Origin: Sphingomonas taxi
GTDB lineage: Bacteria; Pseudomonadota; Alphaproteobacteria; Sphingomonadales; Sphingomonadaceae
Direction of reading: 5' to 3'
Assembly: GCA_003240625.1 (NCBI GenBank)
Contig: QFMX01000008.1
Span: forward strand, 186,001 to 250,000
Length of the DNA stretch: 64,000 nucleotides
Shown here: one piece after another, positions 1 to 7,556 of the stretch
Layout: each line of letters starts with the position of its first letter
Position numbering within the stretch: the stretch's first letter is position 1
Made by a program: the position numbers and the translations under genes
Notes under the pieces: generated by a model
What the model saw: only the letters and a program-made list of their open reading frames with translations
What the model was told of the DNA's origin: nothing
The model's database searches: none

Positions 1-548
1 AGGACCTGTCCGCGTTCTTCTTCGATATCCGCAAGGACTCGCTCTATTGCGACGCCCCGAGCGACATCAAGCGTCGGTCGTACCGCACGGTGCTGGACGT
101 GCTGTTCCACGCGCTCGTCCGCTACGCCGCGCCGGTGTTGTGCTTCACTGCCGAGGAAGTGTGGCAGTCGCGCTTCCCGAGCGACGACAGCTCGGTGCAT
201 TATCTCGAATGGCCGTCGCTGCCATCGCTCGACGCCGACGACGTGGTGGGCAGCAAATGGCATGAGATCCGCCAGTTGCGCGTGGCCGTCACCGAAGCGA
301 TCGAGCCGCTTCGCCGTGAGAAGACCGTGCGCTCCAGCCTCGAAGCCGAGATCACCGTCCCCGCGATGCCGCTCGACGCCGACGCGCTGGCCGAAGCCTT
401 CATCGTCGCCAAGGTCACGCCGGGCGACGCGGTTACCGTGACGCGCACCGACTTCCACAAATGCGGCCGTTGCTGGCGTCATCTCCCCGAGGTGACGGTC
501 GACGGCGATCTCTGCGATCGGTGCGAGAAGGTCGTGGCGCATGCGTAA
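1..548 (+). CDS. ileS: Isoleucyl-tRNA synthetase, C-terminal part (5' end outside window)
   Basis: About 181 C-terminal residues of the class I enzyme that charges tRNA-Ile in the cytoplasm; the reading frame is open from base 3. The visible part is the helical anticodon-binding domain (an FDIRKDSLYC-type segment, then FTAEEVWQ) followed by the terminal zinc-binding module with paired cysteines (KCGRCW and LCDRC). This layout is diagnostic for IleS. The stop codon overlaps the lspA start by 8 bp (ATGCGTAA), so the two are translationally coupled. The ileS-lspA order is common in proteobacteria. Catalytic HIGH and KMSKS motifs lie upstream of the window. Confidence 0.96.
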   Translation, partial: DLSAFFFDIRKDSLYCDAPSDIKRRSYRTVLDVLFHALVRYAAPVLCFTAEEVWQSRFPSDDSSVHYLEWPSLPSLDADDVVGSKWHEIRQLRVAVTEAIEPLRREKTVRSSLEAEITVPAMPLDADALAEAFIVAKVTPGDAVTVTRTDFHKCGRCWRHLPEVTVDGDLCDRCEKVVAHA

Positions 549-1044
549 CCTCCCGAAAGCCGGGTTCGGCGCGGCGATCGCGCTGTTCCTCGCCGACCAG
601 ATCAGCAAATGGGCGGTGACCAAGCCGCTCGGGATCGACTCACTCGGCGATGCGCAGACCATCACATCGTTCTTCGACCTGCGCTTCGTACCCAACATCG
701 GCATCTCGCTCGGACTGCTCCCTGCCGACGGACACCTCACCCGCTGGGCGTTGGTGCTGCTGACCGGCGCGATCGCGATCGGCGTCGCGGTGTGGATGAC
801 GCGCGAGAAGAACCCGGCCGATCAGGTCGCGCTCGGCTTCGTGCTGGGCGGTGCGATAGGCAATATCCTCGACCGCATCCGGCTCGGTTACGTCGTCGAC
901 TTCGCCGACCTGCATATCGGCGAGTGGCGTCCGTTTTTGGTCTTCAATGTCGCCGATGCAGCGATTACTGTCGGCGTGCTCGTCCTGCTTGTTCGGGCGC
1001 TCCTCGTGCGCGAGAAGCCCCCTGTGGAGAATTCCCATGCGTAA
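541..1044 (+). CDS. lspA: Lipoprotein signal peptidase (signal peptidase II)
   Basis: Inner-membrane aspartyl protease that removes signal peptides from diacylglyceryl-modified prolipoproteins. The 167 residues hold four hydrophobic segments (roughly residues 8-22, 68-86, 95-110, 135-155) and the two conserved catalytic-aspartate blocks, GNILDR and FNVADAAI. Length fits the family. It starts inside the ileS stop region and ends inside the start of the next gene, and both junctions are the same ATGCGTAA octamer. The gene just downstream encodes a predicted lipoprotein, a likely substrate. Confidence 0.96.
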   Translation: MRNLPKAGFGAAIALFLADQISKWAVTKPLGIDSLGDAQTITSFFDLRFVPNIGISLGLLPADGHLTRWALVLLTGAIAIGVAVWMTREKNPADQVALGFVLGGAIGNILDRIRLGYVVDFADLHIGEWRPFLVFNVADAAITVGVLVLLVRALLVREKPPVENSHA

Positions 1045-1450
1045 GTTCGTACCCCTGGCTGCCGGTCTGGCGAGCGTCGCCCTCCTTTCGGGGTGCGGGG
1101 CAGGCCGAAGCCTCGATCGTGCGCGCCCGGACGAGTTCGCGGTCGCGCGTCAGGCACCGCTGGTGATCCCGCCCGATTTCGCGCTGGTGCCGCCGCAGCC
1201 CGGCGCCGCCCGCCCGCAGGATACCGCGGCCAATGCGCAGACGCTCGATGCGCTGTTCGGCGGCACCGCGGCACGCAGTGCGGCCGAGACCGGCGTGATC
1301 AACGACGCGGGTGCGGATAGCGACGATCCCGGCATCCGCTCCAGCGTCGGCGATCCCGGCACGACGGTGGTCGACAAGGGCTCGACCACGCGGGACATCG
1401 TCGCGGCCCCGGAAGGCGACGGCCAGGACGCGCGCACGACCGCGAATTGA
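1037..1450 (+). CDS. DUF3035-type lipoprotein
   Basis: A 137-residue predicted outer-membrane or periplasmic lipoprotein of unknown function. The N-terminus has a basic MRK start, a hydrophobic stretch and a lipobox (LLSGC). The rest is low complexity and rich in Ala, Asp and Pro, with the conserved-looking motif PLVIPPDFALVPP typical of DUF3035 proteins that follow lspA in alphaproteobacteria. I chose the start at 1037 because it gives the signal peptide; longer in-frame starts would run into lspA. It overlaps lspA by 8 bp and is followed by a strong terminator, so it closes the ileS-lspA operon. Confidence 0.82.
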   Translation: MRKFVPLAAGLASVALLSGCGAGRSLDRARPDEFAVARQAPLVIPPDFALVPPQPGAARPQDTAANAQTLDALFGGTAARSAAETGVINDAGADSDDPGIRSSVGDPGTTVVDKGSTTRDIVAAPEGDGQDARTTAN

Positions 1451-1470
1451 TCGGGGTTTTACCCGTGCAC

Positions 1471-1507
1471 GAAAAAGGGCTGCTCCTCGCGGGGCCGCCC
1501 TTTTTCG
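1471..1507 (+). terminator. Rho-independent terminator after the ileS-lspA-DUF3035 operon
   Basis: A perfect 10-bp inverted repeat (GAAAAAGGGC at 1471-1480 and its complement ending in TTTTTC) brackets a GC-rich loop. The 3' arm itself supplies the T tract. It lies 20 bp after the DUF3035 stop. Confidence 0.85.
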
Positions 1508-1538
1508 TATCTGGCAGTCTCGTTCCGCTGCCCCACCG

Positions 1539-1622
1539 CGTCATCCTGACGAAAGTCAGGATCCAGAGCCATGGAGCGGGACGCTTGCGGCTCTGGATCC
1601 TGGGTCAAGCCCAGGATGACGG
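1539..1622. repeat. Palindromic intergenic repeat, family A, copy 1
   Basis: Two long complementary arms: the left begins GTCATCCTGACG and ends ATCCAGAGCC, and the right begins GGCTCTGGAT and ends CCAGGATGAC. Each arm contains a smaller palindrome. A second copy lies at 20969-21051 with nearly identical arms and a different centre. It sits in the convergent gap between the DUF3035 lipoprotein and the TorF porin. Confidence 0.9.
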
Positions 1623-1675
1623 GGTGAATGGGTCGATCGAAAAGTTGGGGACTCTAGAGGCCATTTTCGCCCCTC

Positions 1676-1736
1676 CTTGTTCTCCCGCGAAGGCTCGAGC
1701 CCAGCCTGTGTCCCCGCCTTTGCGGGGACACAAGCT
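1676..1736. repeat. Palindromic intergenic repeat, family B, degenerate copy
   Basis: A diverged copy of the family whose core is CTCCCGCGAAGGCGGGAG followed by its inverted partner. The left arm here has mutations (AGGCTCGAGC) and the right arm reads CCCCGCCTTTGCGGGG. The ends CTTGT and ACAAG match other copies at 11345, 13459, 18421, 22953 and 25703. Confidence 0.8.
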
Positions 1737-1789
1737 TGTGGGTCTGAGATGGGGCGCGGAACGCTCGCCGCGCCCTTCCCTCAGCCCCT

Positions 1790-2644
1790 TTAGAACGCCG
1801 CGGTCAGCGAGACGAGCACCTTGCCGTTGGCGATCGAGCCGTTGCCGTCCTGGCCGCGGCTGAAGCTTGGCTGGAGATAGGCCGATTCGCCCTTCGTGAT
1901 GTCGGTGTCGACATACGCCACGCCCAGCGTCAGCGGGGTGCTAGGGATCACGTAGTCGGCGCCGAACAGCCAGTCCCAATATTCGCCGGTCGGCGACACG
2001 CTGGTCGCGAACGGCCCGAGGCCCTTGTTGCCGTTCGAATAGCCGACGTGCGCCTTCACGGTCAGCCCGGTATTGGGAACGCCGCTGCTGACATCGCCCC
2101 AGAGGTACAGATTCGAATCCTTGGCGTTCACGCGGTCATAAACGCCGGCCGCTGCCGACGCGCCGTTCGAATACCATGGCCCGAGCGCCTGCTGCTTGGG
2201 CGCGTAGGCGACGCCGGCGGTCAGGGCGACGGGGCCGGCGGTGCCCGACAGCTTGGCATAGGGCTCGATGAAGTCGGTATTGTCGAAGCCGCTCGGGTAC
2301 ATGTACCAAGTCGCGCCGACGTCGAGCGTACCGCCGCCGACCGGGACCTTGTAGCCCGCGATCAGATCGAGCTCCATGTTGGCGCCGCCGAACGTGCCCC
2401 AGCCCGCGAGGTTCGAACCCCAAGTGCCGATGTACAGGCCGCTTTTGTGCGCGATGGTGATGCCGCCCTGGACGGCGAGGTTCTCGTCCGACTGCGACAC
2501 GCCGCGGAAGCGGTAATCGCTGACGAGCCCGACCGAGCCGGAGACCGTGATCTCCTTGGGTGGTGCGGTAGCCTCGTCCTGAGCGAACGCGGGGGTAGCG
2601 GCAGCCAATGCGATGCCGCCGAGAAGAATAGTGGTGAAGCGCAT
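1790..2644 (-). CDS. TorF family putative porin
   Basis: A 284-residue outer-membrane beta-barrel protein with a clear signal peptide (hydrophobic residues 5-18, cleavage after AFAQ) and alternating aromatic/polar strands. The N-terminal motif SGSVGLVSDYRFRGVSQSDENLAVQGG is split here as SDYRFRGVSQ and is the signature of the Gcw_chp/TorF family. The C-terminus ends in Phe (LTAAF), the usual barrel insertion signal. In related genomes this gene often precedes glnK-amtB, but no such partner is seen here and the gene stands alone. Solute specificity is unknown. The 266-bp gap upstream (2645-2910) holds no supported gene; I found no convincing sigma-54 promoter. Confidence 0.88.
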   Translation of the reverse strand: MRFTTILLGGIALAAATPAFAQDEATAPPKEITVSGSVGLVSDYRFRGVSQSDENLAVQGGITIAHKSGLYIGTWGSNLAGWGTFGGANMELDLIAGYKVPVGGGTLDVGATWYMYPSGFDNTDFIEPYAKLSGTAGPVALTAGVAYAPKQQALGPWYSNGASAAAGVYDRVNAKDSNLYLWGDVSSGVPNTGLTVKAHVGYSNGNKGLGPFATSVSPTGEYWDWLFGADYVIPSTPLTLGVAYVDTDITKGESAYLQPSFSRGQDGNGSIANGKVLVSLTAAF

Positions 2645-2910
2645 CGTTTCCCTTTCGATACTGGAAAGTCGATGTCCCCGCCTGCCACCGCGGACGCCGC
2701 ATCTATCGAGGCGTCAGCCTCCGAGTGCGGTCTTTCCTGCGGTGACGAATGTGTGACAGTCCATGGTGCGACGCACAAGCGAATCTTGCGTACAATCGGG
2801 GTTTGACGCCACACATGTTGCGCGGCGGCCACACCGAATGTATCCGAGGGGCAACGATCGGGGTGAAACTACATCGTCGAGAGGGCACCGGAGCCGGCGG
2901 GACGACGCAA

Positions 2911-3087
2911 TCACGTCAGGATCACGGCGGCGACGCCAGCGACCGACAGGATGACGCTCGCTATCACAAGCCAGCGGACCTCCGGCGCCTCGCGCGACGC
3001 ACTGGCGCGGTGCACCGCGGTGAGCAGCAGTCCCGTACTTACCAGGACAATGAGGCTGCCCAACAGATCGCCCTGAGTTTCCGTCAT
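2911..3087 (-). CDS. Small two-helix membrane protein, unknown function
   Basis: A 58-residue protein with two hydrophobic segments (about residues 8-24 and 38-57) separated by a short charged loop containing HRASASREAPEVRW. I place the start at ATG 3087, with a weak GGGATC-like element upstream; a TTG at 3114 would add nine residues. It has no recognised domain. Hydrophobicity pattern and codon use look like a real gene, but homology is needed to be sure. Confidence 0.5.
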   Translation of the reverse strand: MTETQGDLLGSLIVLVSTGLLLTAVHRASASREAPEVRWLVIASVILSVAGVAAVILT

Positions 3088-3175
3088 CGCTGATCCCGTC
3101 GGCTGGCCTGCCAATAGGGTAGGGACGCGGACCTATCGCGGTGATGACGCGGCGATGAAAACTGCGGACGAACCG

Positions 3176-4372
3176 TTAGCCGCGCACGCTCCGAAAAGCA
3201 TCCAACCCTGCTTCGAGATCGGCGATCAGGTCGGCGGGGTCTTCCAGGCCGATCTGGAGGCGGACCATCGGTCCGGCAGCGTCTCGCTTGGTGACGCTGC
3301 GGTGGCGTTGCGGGTCGGCGGGGATGGCGAGGCTTTCGAAACCGCCCCAGCTATATCCGATGCCGAAAAGCTGGAGGGTGTCGATCAGCGCGGCCCGCGC
3401 AGCTTCGTCTCCACCGTTGAGGACGAACGAGAACAGGCCGCTCGATCCCTTGAAGTCGCGGACGAACAGGTCGTGGCCGGGGCAGTCGGGAAGCGCGGGG
3501 TGGAGGACCTGCGCGACTTCGGGGCGGCCTTGGAGCCACGTAGCGATGGTCAGCGCGCTCGACTGGTGCTGTGCGAGGCGGACCGCCATCGTGCGCAAGC
3601 CCCGGCTGCCGAGCCAGCAATCGTCGGGGCTGGCGACCTGGCCGAGCTGGAAACTCGTCTCGCGCAGTTTCTTGAAATGGCCGGGTCCGGCGGTGACCGA
3701 TCCCAGCATCACGTCCGAATGCCCCACGACGTACTTGGTGCCGGCGAGGATCGTCAGGTCGACGCCGTGCTCGATCGCGGGGAAGAACAGCGGGGTGGCC
3801 CAGGTGTTGTCGAGCAACGTCGTCACCCCCCCCGCCTTCGCTGCGGCGACGATCGCGGGGACGTCCTGCACCTCGAAGCTGAGCGATCCCGGGCTTTCCA
3901 TGAAGATGGCGCGCGTCTTGTCGCCGATCAGGTCGGCGATGCCGGCGCCGATCAGCGGGTCGTAATAACGCGTCGTGATCCCGAACCGCTTGAGCAGCCC
4001 GTTGGCGAGCCCGCGCGTCGGATCATAGGCGCTATCGACCAGCAGCAGTTCGTCGCCCGGCGACAACACCGACAGCAATGCCGCCGCGACCGCCGCGACG
4101 CCCGAGCAATACAGGAACGTTCCCTCCGCGCCGGGCTCGAGCGAGGTGAGCGCGTCGGCGAGGCTCCACTGGGTGGGTGTGCCCTTCCGCCCGTAGAATA
4201 GGCGGTGATGCGTGTCTTTGGTGGCGCTTTCGCGGAGGTGGCCGACCGAGTCGTAGAGGATCGTCGAGGCGCGCCAGACCGGGGGGCTGACGATACCCTG
4301 CGTCCATTCCTTGCGACGGCCGGCGAGGACGACCTTGGTCGCGTCGCCTACCGGCTTGTTCGTGTCGCTCAT
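3176..4372 (-). CDS. metC: Cystathionine beta-lyase (PLP-dependent)
   Basis: Cleaves cystathionine to homocysteine, pyruvate and ammonia in methionine synthesis, or acts on related cysteine conjugates. The 398-residue protein has the Cys/Met metabolism PLP-enzyme fold. The PLP-binding Lys is K213 in AGTKYVVGHSD, D188 (LLDNTWATP) contacts the pyridine nitrogen, and YGRKGTPT near residue 60 is typical of MetC rather than cystathionine gamma-synthase. The start at 4372 overlaps the sseA stop in an ATGA junction, so it is the second gene of an sseA-metC operon. The pairing with a mercaptopyruvate sulfurtransferase fits sulfur amino acid turnover. Confidence 0.93.
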   Translation of the reverse strand: MSDTNKPVGDATKVVLAGRRKEWTQGIVSPPVWRASTILYDSVGHLRESATKDTHHRLFYGRKGTPTQWSLADALTSLEPGAEGTFLYCSGVAAVAAALLSVLSPGDELLLVDSAYDPTRGLANGLLKRFGITTRYYDPLIGAGIADLIGDKTRAIFMESPGSLSFEVQDVPAIVAAAKAGGVTTLLDNTWATPLFFPAIEHGVDLTILAGTKYVVGHSDVMLGSVTAGPGHFKKLRETSFQLGQVASPDDCWLGSRGLRTMAVRLAQHQSSALTIATWLQGRPEVAQVLHPALPDCPGHDLFVRDFKGSSGLFSFVLNGGDEAARAALIDTLQLFGIGYSWGGFESLAIPADPQRHRSVTKRDAAGPMVRLQIGLEDPADLIADLEAGLDAFRSVRG

Positions 4373-5199
4373 GCCGTGCCTGTCGCCTTGGGTGTTGAGG
4401 GATCGCCGCCCCACTCGGACCAGCTGCCGTCGTACAGCGCCGCGTCGTTACCGAGCAGGTGCGCGCCGAATGCGAGCACCGATGCAGTGATGCCCGAGCC
4501 GCAGGTCATCACCAGCGGCTTCGTGAGGTCGACGCCGGCCTTGTCGAACTCCGCCTTCAGCGCGTCGCCGGTCTTCCACGTGCCGTCGGCGTTGAACACC
4601 GCGCCCTGAGGCAGGTTCTTCGAGCCCGGAATATGCCCCGGCGCGGTGTCCGGCCGCGGGTCTTCCTCGGCACCGGTGAAGCGCGCCGCCGAGCGCGCGT
4701 CGAGCACCTGCTCCGCGCCGCTCTCGACGTTCGCCTTCATCTGGTCGAGGTCACGCACGCCCTTCATGTCCGCCCAGGTCGTGAAGTGACGATGCCGCGG
4801 CGTTTCCTTTCCCGACGCGATCTCACGCCCCTCGGCCTGCCACTTGGCGAACCCGCCATCGAGAATCGCGACATTGTGCGCGCCGAACAGCCGCAACATC
4901 CACCACGCCCGCGCCGACGTATGCCAGGGCGAGCTGTCGTACAGCACGATCCGGCTGCCGTCACCGAGCCCCAGCGTCTGCATCCGGCTCGCGAATTTCT
5001 CGGCCGAGGGCAGCATGTTGGGCAGATCGCTGTCGGTATCGCGCAGTTCGGCGAGGTTCATGAACACCGCGCCGGCGATGTGCGCCGCCTCATACTCCGC
5101 CGCCGCGTCTCGGCCCTCGGCATAGGTCGCATCGACGATCCTAAGATCGTTCGCGCCCAGTTCGTTCGCCAGCCATTCGGTGCTTACCAACGCGTCCAT
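4369..5199 (-). CDS. sseA: 3-mercaptopyruvate sulfurtransferase
   Basis: Transfers sulfur from 3-mercaptopyruvate to cyanide or thiol acceptors. The 276 residues form two tandem rhodanese domains. The C-terminal one has the catalytic cysteine C233 in the loop CGSGITA, the signature that separates mercaptopyruvate sulfurtransferases from thiosulfate sulfurtransferases. The N-terminal domain has the matching inactive loop near YDSSPWHTSARAWW. It is the first gene of the operon with metC (ATGA overlap) and starts 25 bp after the photolyase gene. Confidence 0.93.
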   Translation of the reverse strand: MDALVSTEWLANELGANDLRIVDATYAEGRDAAAEYEAAHIAGAVFMNLAELRDTDSDLPNMLPSAEKFASRMQTLGLGDGSRIVLYDSSPWHTSARAWWMLRLFGAHNVAILDGGFAKWQAEGREIASGKETPRHRHFTTWADMKGVRDLDQMKANVESGAEQVLDARSAARFTGAEEDPRPDTAPGHIPGSKNLPQGAVFNADGTWKTGDALKAEFDKAGVDLTKPLVMTCGSGITASVLAFGAHLLGNDAALYDGSWSEWGGDPSTPKATGTA

Positions 5200-5223
5200 A
5201 TGCGGTTCCTTGTGCTCGTGAGG

Positions 5224-6774
5224 TCAGTAGCCAGCGGGGCCGCTCGCGTCGAGGGAGGCGAGGAACCCAGCCGCCTGCGCACGCGTCGCCTCGCGGTCCG
5301 CCTCGGACTGTTTCGCCCAGTTGCGGTACGGCATCGCCAGCCGGTTGTTGCGCCCGAGCTTGTCCTCGTGCCGGTCGAGGAAATCCCAATACAGCGCGTT
5401 GAACGGGCACGCATCGGGCCCGATCCGCTGCTTCACCTTGTACCGGCACGACCCGCAATAATCGGACATCCGATCGATATACGCGCCCGACGAAATATAC
5501 GGCTTCGATCCGAGCAGCCCGCCATCGCCAAACTGGCTCATCCCCAGCGTGTTGGGCAATTCGACCCATTCATACGCGTCGACGTACACCTCGAGATACC
5601 ATTGGTGGACCTTGGCCGGATCCGCGCCGATCAGCAGCGCGAAATTACCCGTCACCATCAGCCGCTGGATGTGGTGTGCGTGCGCGGTCTCCAGCGTCTG
5701 ACCGATCGCCTCGCGCAGGCAGTGCATGTCGGTCTCGCCGGTCCAGTACCAGCGGGGGAGTTCGCGGTGGTGGTCGAGGAAGTTGCGCTCGACATACTGC
5801 GGCCCCTCGCGCCAGTAGATCCCGCGCATGTATTCGCGCCAGCCGATGATCTGGCGGATATAGCCCTCGACCGCGTTGATCGGCGCACGGCCAGCACGAT
5901 ATTCCGCCTCCGCGCGCTGGCACAAGTCCAGCGGATCGAGCAGCCCCGAATTGATGTAGGGCGACAGGATCGAGTGCCACAGATGCGGCTCGCCGGTGAG
6001 CATCGCATCCTCGTAATCGCCGAACTGCGGCAGCGCGTGCTTGAAGAAGTTCACCGCCTGCCGCTCGGCATCCTCTGCGGTCACGGCATAGTCGAACCCG
6101 TCGAGGCTCCCCGGATGCCCGGCGAACCGTTCCGCCACCATCGCCAGCACGTCCTTCGTGATCGCATCCGGCTTAAACACCAGCGGGCGCGGCATGAGCA
6201 GGTCGTTCTTGGCGGGTTTCCGGTTCTCCTTGTCGAAGTTCCAGCGATCGCCCTCGGGCTTGCCGTCGGTCATCAACAGCCCGGTGCGAGTCCGCATCTG
6301 CCGATAGAACCACTCCATCGTCAGCGTTTTCCGCTCGGCGGCCCATGTCTCGAAATCGGCATGGCTGGCGAGGAAGCGGTCGTCGCTGCGGATCTCGACG
6401 GGGATGCCGAACAGCGTCTCCCAGCTTTCGAGCATCGCCATCACGCGCCACTCGCCGCCCTCGGTGACGACGATGCGTTCGGGATCATGCCGCTCGACCG
6501 CGCGCGCGATCTCGCCGGTGAAGCTGCCCGCGTTATCGGGGTCGTCGAGCTTGGTGTATTCGACCGTCCACCCGGCCTCGCGCAGCGCCTCGGCGTGATG
6601 CCGCATCGCTGACAGGATATAGGCGATCTTGCGTTTGTGATGGCGGACGTAGGTGGTCTCGTCGGCGACCTCCATCATCAGCACGATCGTCGTCTTCGGA
6701 TCGCGGTCCCGCAGCGAGGCGAGGTCAATCGTGAGCTGGTCGCCGAGGATCGGTACGAGTGTCGTGATCGTCAT
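5224..6774 (-). CDS. Iron-sulfur bacterial photolyase/cryptochrome (PhrB type)
   Basis: A 516-residue flavoprotein of the FeS-BCP family (cryptochrome/deoxyribodipyrimidine photolyase-related), whose characterised member Agrobacterium PhrB repairs (6-4) photoproducts. The N-terminal domain starts TLVPILGDQLT, and the C-terminal FAD domain carries QIIGWREYMRGIYW. Four cysteines, C352, C440, C443 and C456 (SDYCGSC and DACPF), sit two residues off the 4Fe-4S ligands of PhrB, which are C350, C438, C441 and C454. Family and cluster are well supported; (6-4) specificity is inferred. It may be transcribed with sseA-metC. Its 5' region is shared divergently with queF and contains a repeat. Confidence 0.92.
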   Translation of the reverse strand: MTITTLVPILGDQLTIDLASLRDRDPKTTIVLMMEVADETTYVRHHKRKIAYILSAMRHHAEALREAGWTVEYTKLDDPDNAGSFTGEIARAVERHDPERIVVTEGGEWRVMAMLESWETLFGIPVEIRSDDRFLASHADFETWAAERKTLTMEWFYRQMRTRTGLLMTDGKPEGDRWNFDKENRKPAKNDLLMPRPLVFKPDAITKDVLAMVAERFAGHPGSLDGFDYAVTAEDAERQAVNFFKHALPQFGDYEDAMLTGEPHLWHSILSPYINSGLLDPLDLCQRAEAEYRAGRAPINAVEGYIRQIIGWREYMRGIYWREGPQYVERNFLDHHRELPRWYWTGETDMHCLREAIGQTLETAHAHHIQRLMVTGNFALLIGADPAKVHQWYLEVYVDAYEWVELPNTLGMSQFGDGGLLGSKPYISSGAYIDRMSDYCGSCRYKVKQRIGPDACPFNALYWDFLDRHEDKLGRNNRLAMPYRNWAKQSEADREATRAQAAGFLASLDASGPAGY

Positions 6775-6788
6775 TGCCCAAACCTCTC

Positions 6789-6886
6789 CGTCACCCCGGA
6801 CCTGTTCCGGGGTCCACCGTTCCGCACACTCGCCGCCCGTGGAGTCCGCGGACGGGTGGATGCCGGAACGAGCCCGGCATGACGGG
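6789..6886. repeat. Palindromic intergenic repeat, family D, copy 1
   Basis: The left arm begins CGTCACCCCGGACCTGTTCC and continues to the motif CCACCGTTCCG; the right arm returns GGTGGATGCCGGAACGAGCC and ends CATGACGGG. It is nearly the same as the copy at 22071-22169. The short flank CAAAC-CTCTCCGTCAC is also shared with that copy. Unlike most repeats here, it lies in a divergent promoter gap (photolyase / queF). Confidence 0.9.
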
Positions 6887-6938
6887 AAGAAGGGTCACCC
6901 ACTTTGCGTCATCCGAATCGCGTCCTACATGGCGCACT

Positions 6939-7397
6939 ATGACCGCACCCGCCAACCCATTGCATCTGGGCCAGAACAGCGCCCTTCCCGCCTCTCCTGA
7001 AGAGGCCGTGCTCGATTACGTTCCCAACCCGCGGCCGGGTCGGACGTATCTCGTGCGGTTCGCGGCGCCCGAGTTCACGTCGCTGTGTCCGGTGACCGGC
7101 CAGCCCGACTTCGCGCATCTCGTCATCGACTATGTGCCGGGCGAGACGATCGTCGAATCCAAGTCGCTGAAGCTCTTCCTGAGCAGCTTCCGCAACCATG
7201 CCGGGTTCCACGAGGATTGCACCGTCGGCATCGGCGAGCGCCTGTTCGACGAGATGAAACCGGTGTGGCTGCGGATCGGCGGATACTGGTATCCGCGCGG
7301 CGGAATACCGATCGACGTGTTCTGGCAATCGAGCGCACCGCCGCAGGATCTGTGGCTGCCCGACCAGGGAGTCGCCTCCTATCGCGGGCGTGGATGA
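6939..7397 (+). CDS. queF: NADPH-dependent 7-cyano-7-deazaguanine reductase (short-form QueF)
   Basis: Reduces preQ0 to preQ1 in queuosine biosynthesis for tRNA modification. The 152 residues correspond to the unimodal (short) QueF type. C50 in the block FTSLCPVTGQPDF is the thioimide-forming cysteine, D57 follows it, and the conserved substrate/NADPH block YVPGETIVESKSLKLFL follows. The start at ATG 6939 gives the expected N-terminus; longer in-frame starts run back into the palindromic repeat. No queC, queD or queE lies nearby, and I see no preQ1 riboswitch in the short leader. Confidence 0.94.
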   Translation: MTAPANPLHLGQNSALPASPEEAVLDYVPNPRPGRTYLVRFAAPEFTSLCPVTGQPDFAHLVIDYVPGETIVESKSLKLFLSSFRNHAGFHEDCTVGIGERLFDEMKPVWLRIGGYWYPRGGIPIDVFWQSSAPPQDLWLPDQGVASYRGRG

Positions 7398-7410
7398 AGG
7401 CTCGGGATGA

Positions 7411-7452
7411 GGGACCCGAAATATCAGATTGATTTAAATTGATATTTTTCCC
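7411..7452 (+). terminator. AT-rich hairpin terminator after queF
   Basis: Perfect 8-bp arms AAATATCA (7419-7426) and TGATATTT (7440-7447) run into a T tract. Flanking GGGA and TCCC could lengthen the stem. The element is strikingly AT-rich for this chromosome. It lies 14 bp after the queF stop. Confidence 0.7.
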
Positions 7453-7556
7453 GTGCTGCACTGCAGTATGTAATGAAACTTTATGCTACCTGAACCGTTC
7501 AAATGGATGCGCGACCGGGTTCTCCCAGAAGTGCGCGCTCAAACGAGGGACAGGGT

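Noticed and set aside
2645..2910. Several short frames upstream of the TorF porin
   Set aside because: They overlap one another in all frames, lack ribosome binding sites and show no conserved features; the gap is more likely a promoter region.
4459..6612. A 717-codon plus-strand frame opposite sseA and the photolyase gene
   Set aside because: Both opposite genes have clear catalytic motifs; this frame is Arg/His/Pro-rich antisense shadow.
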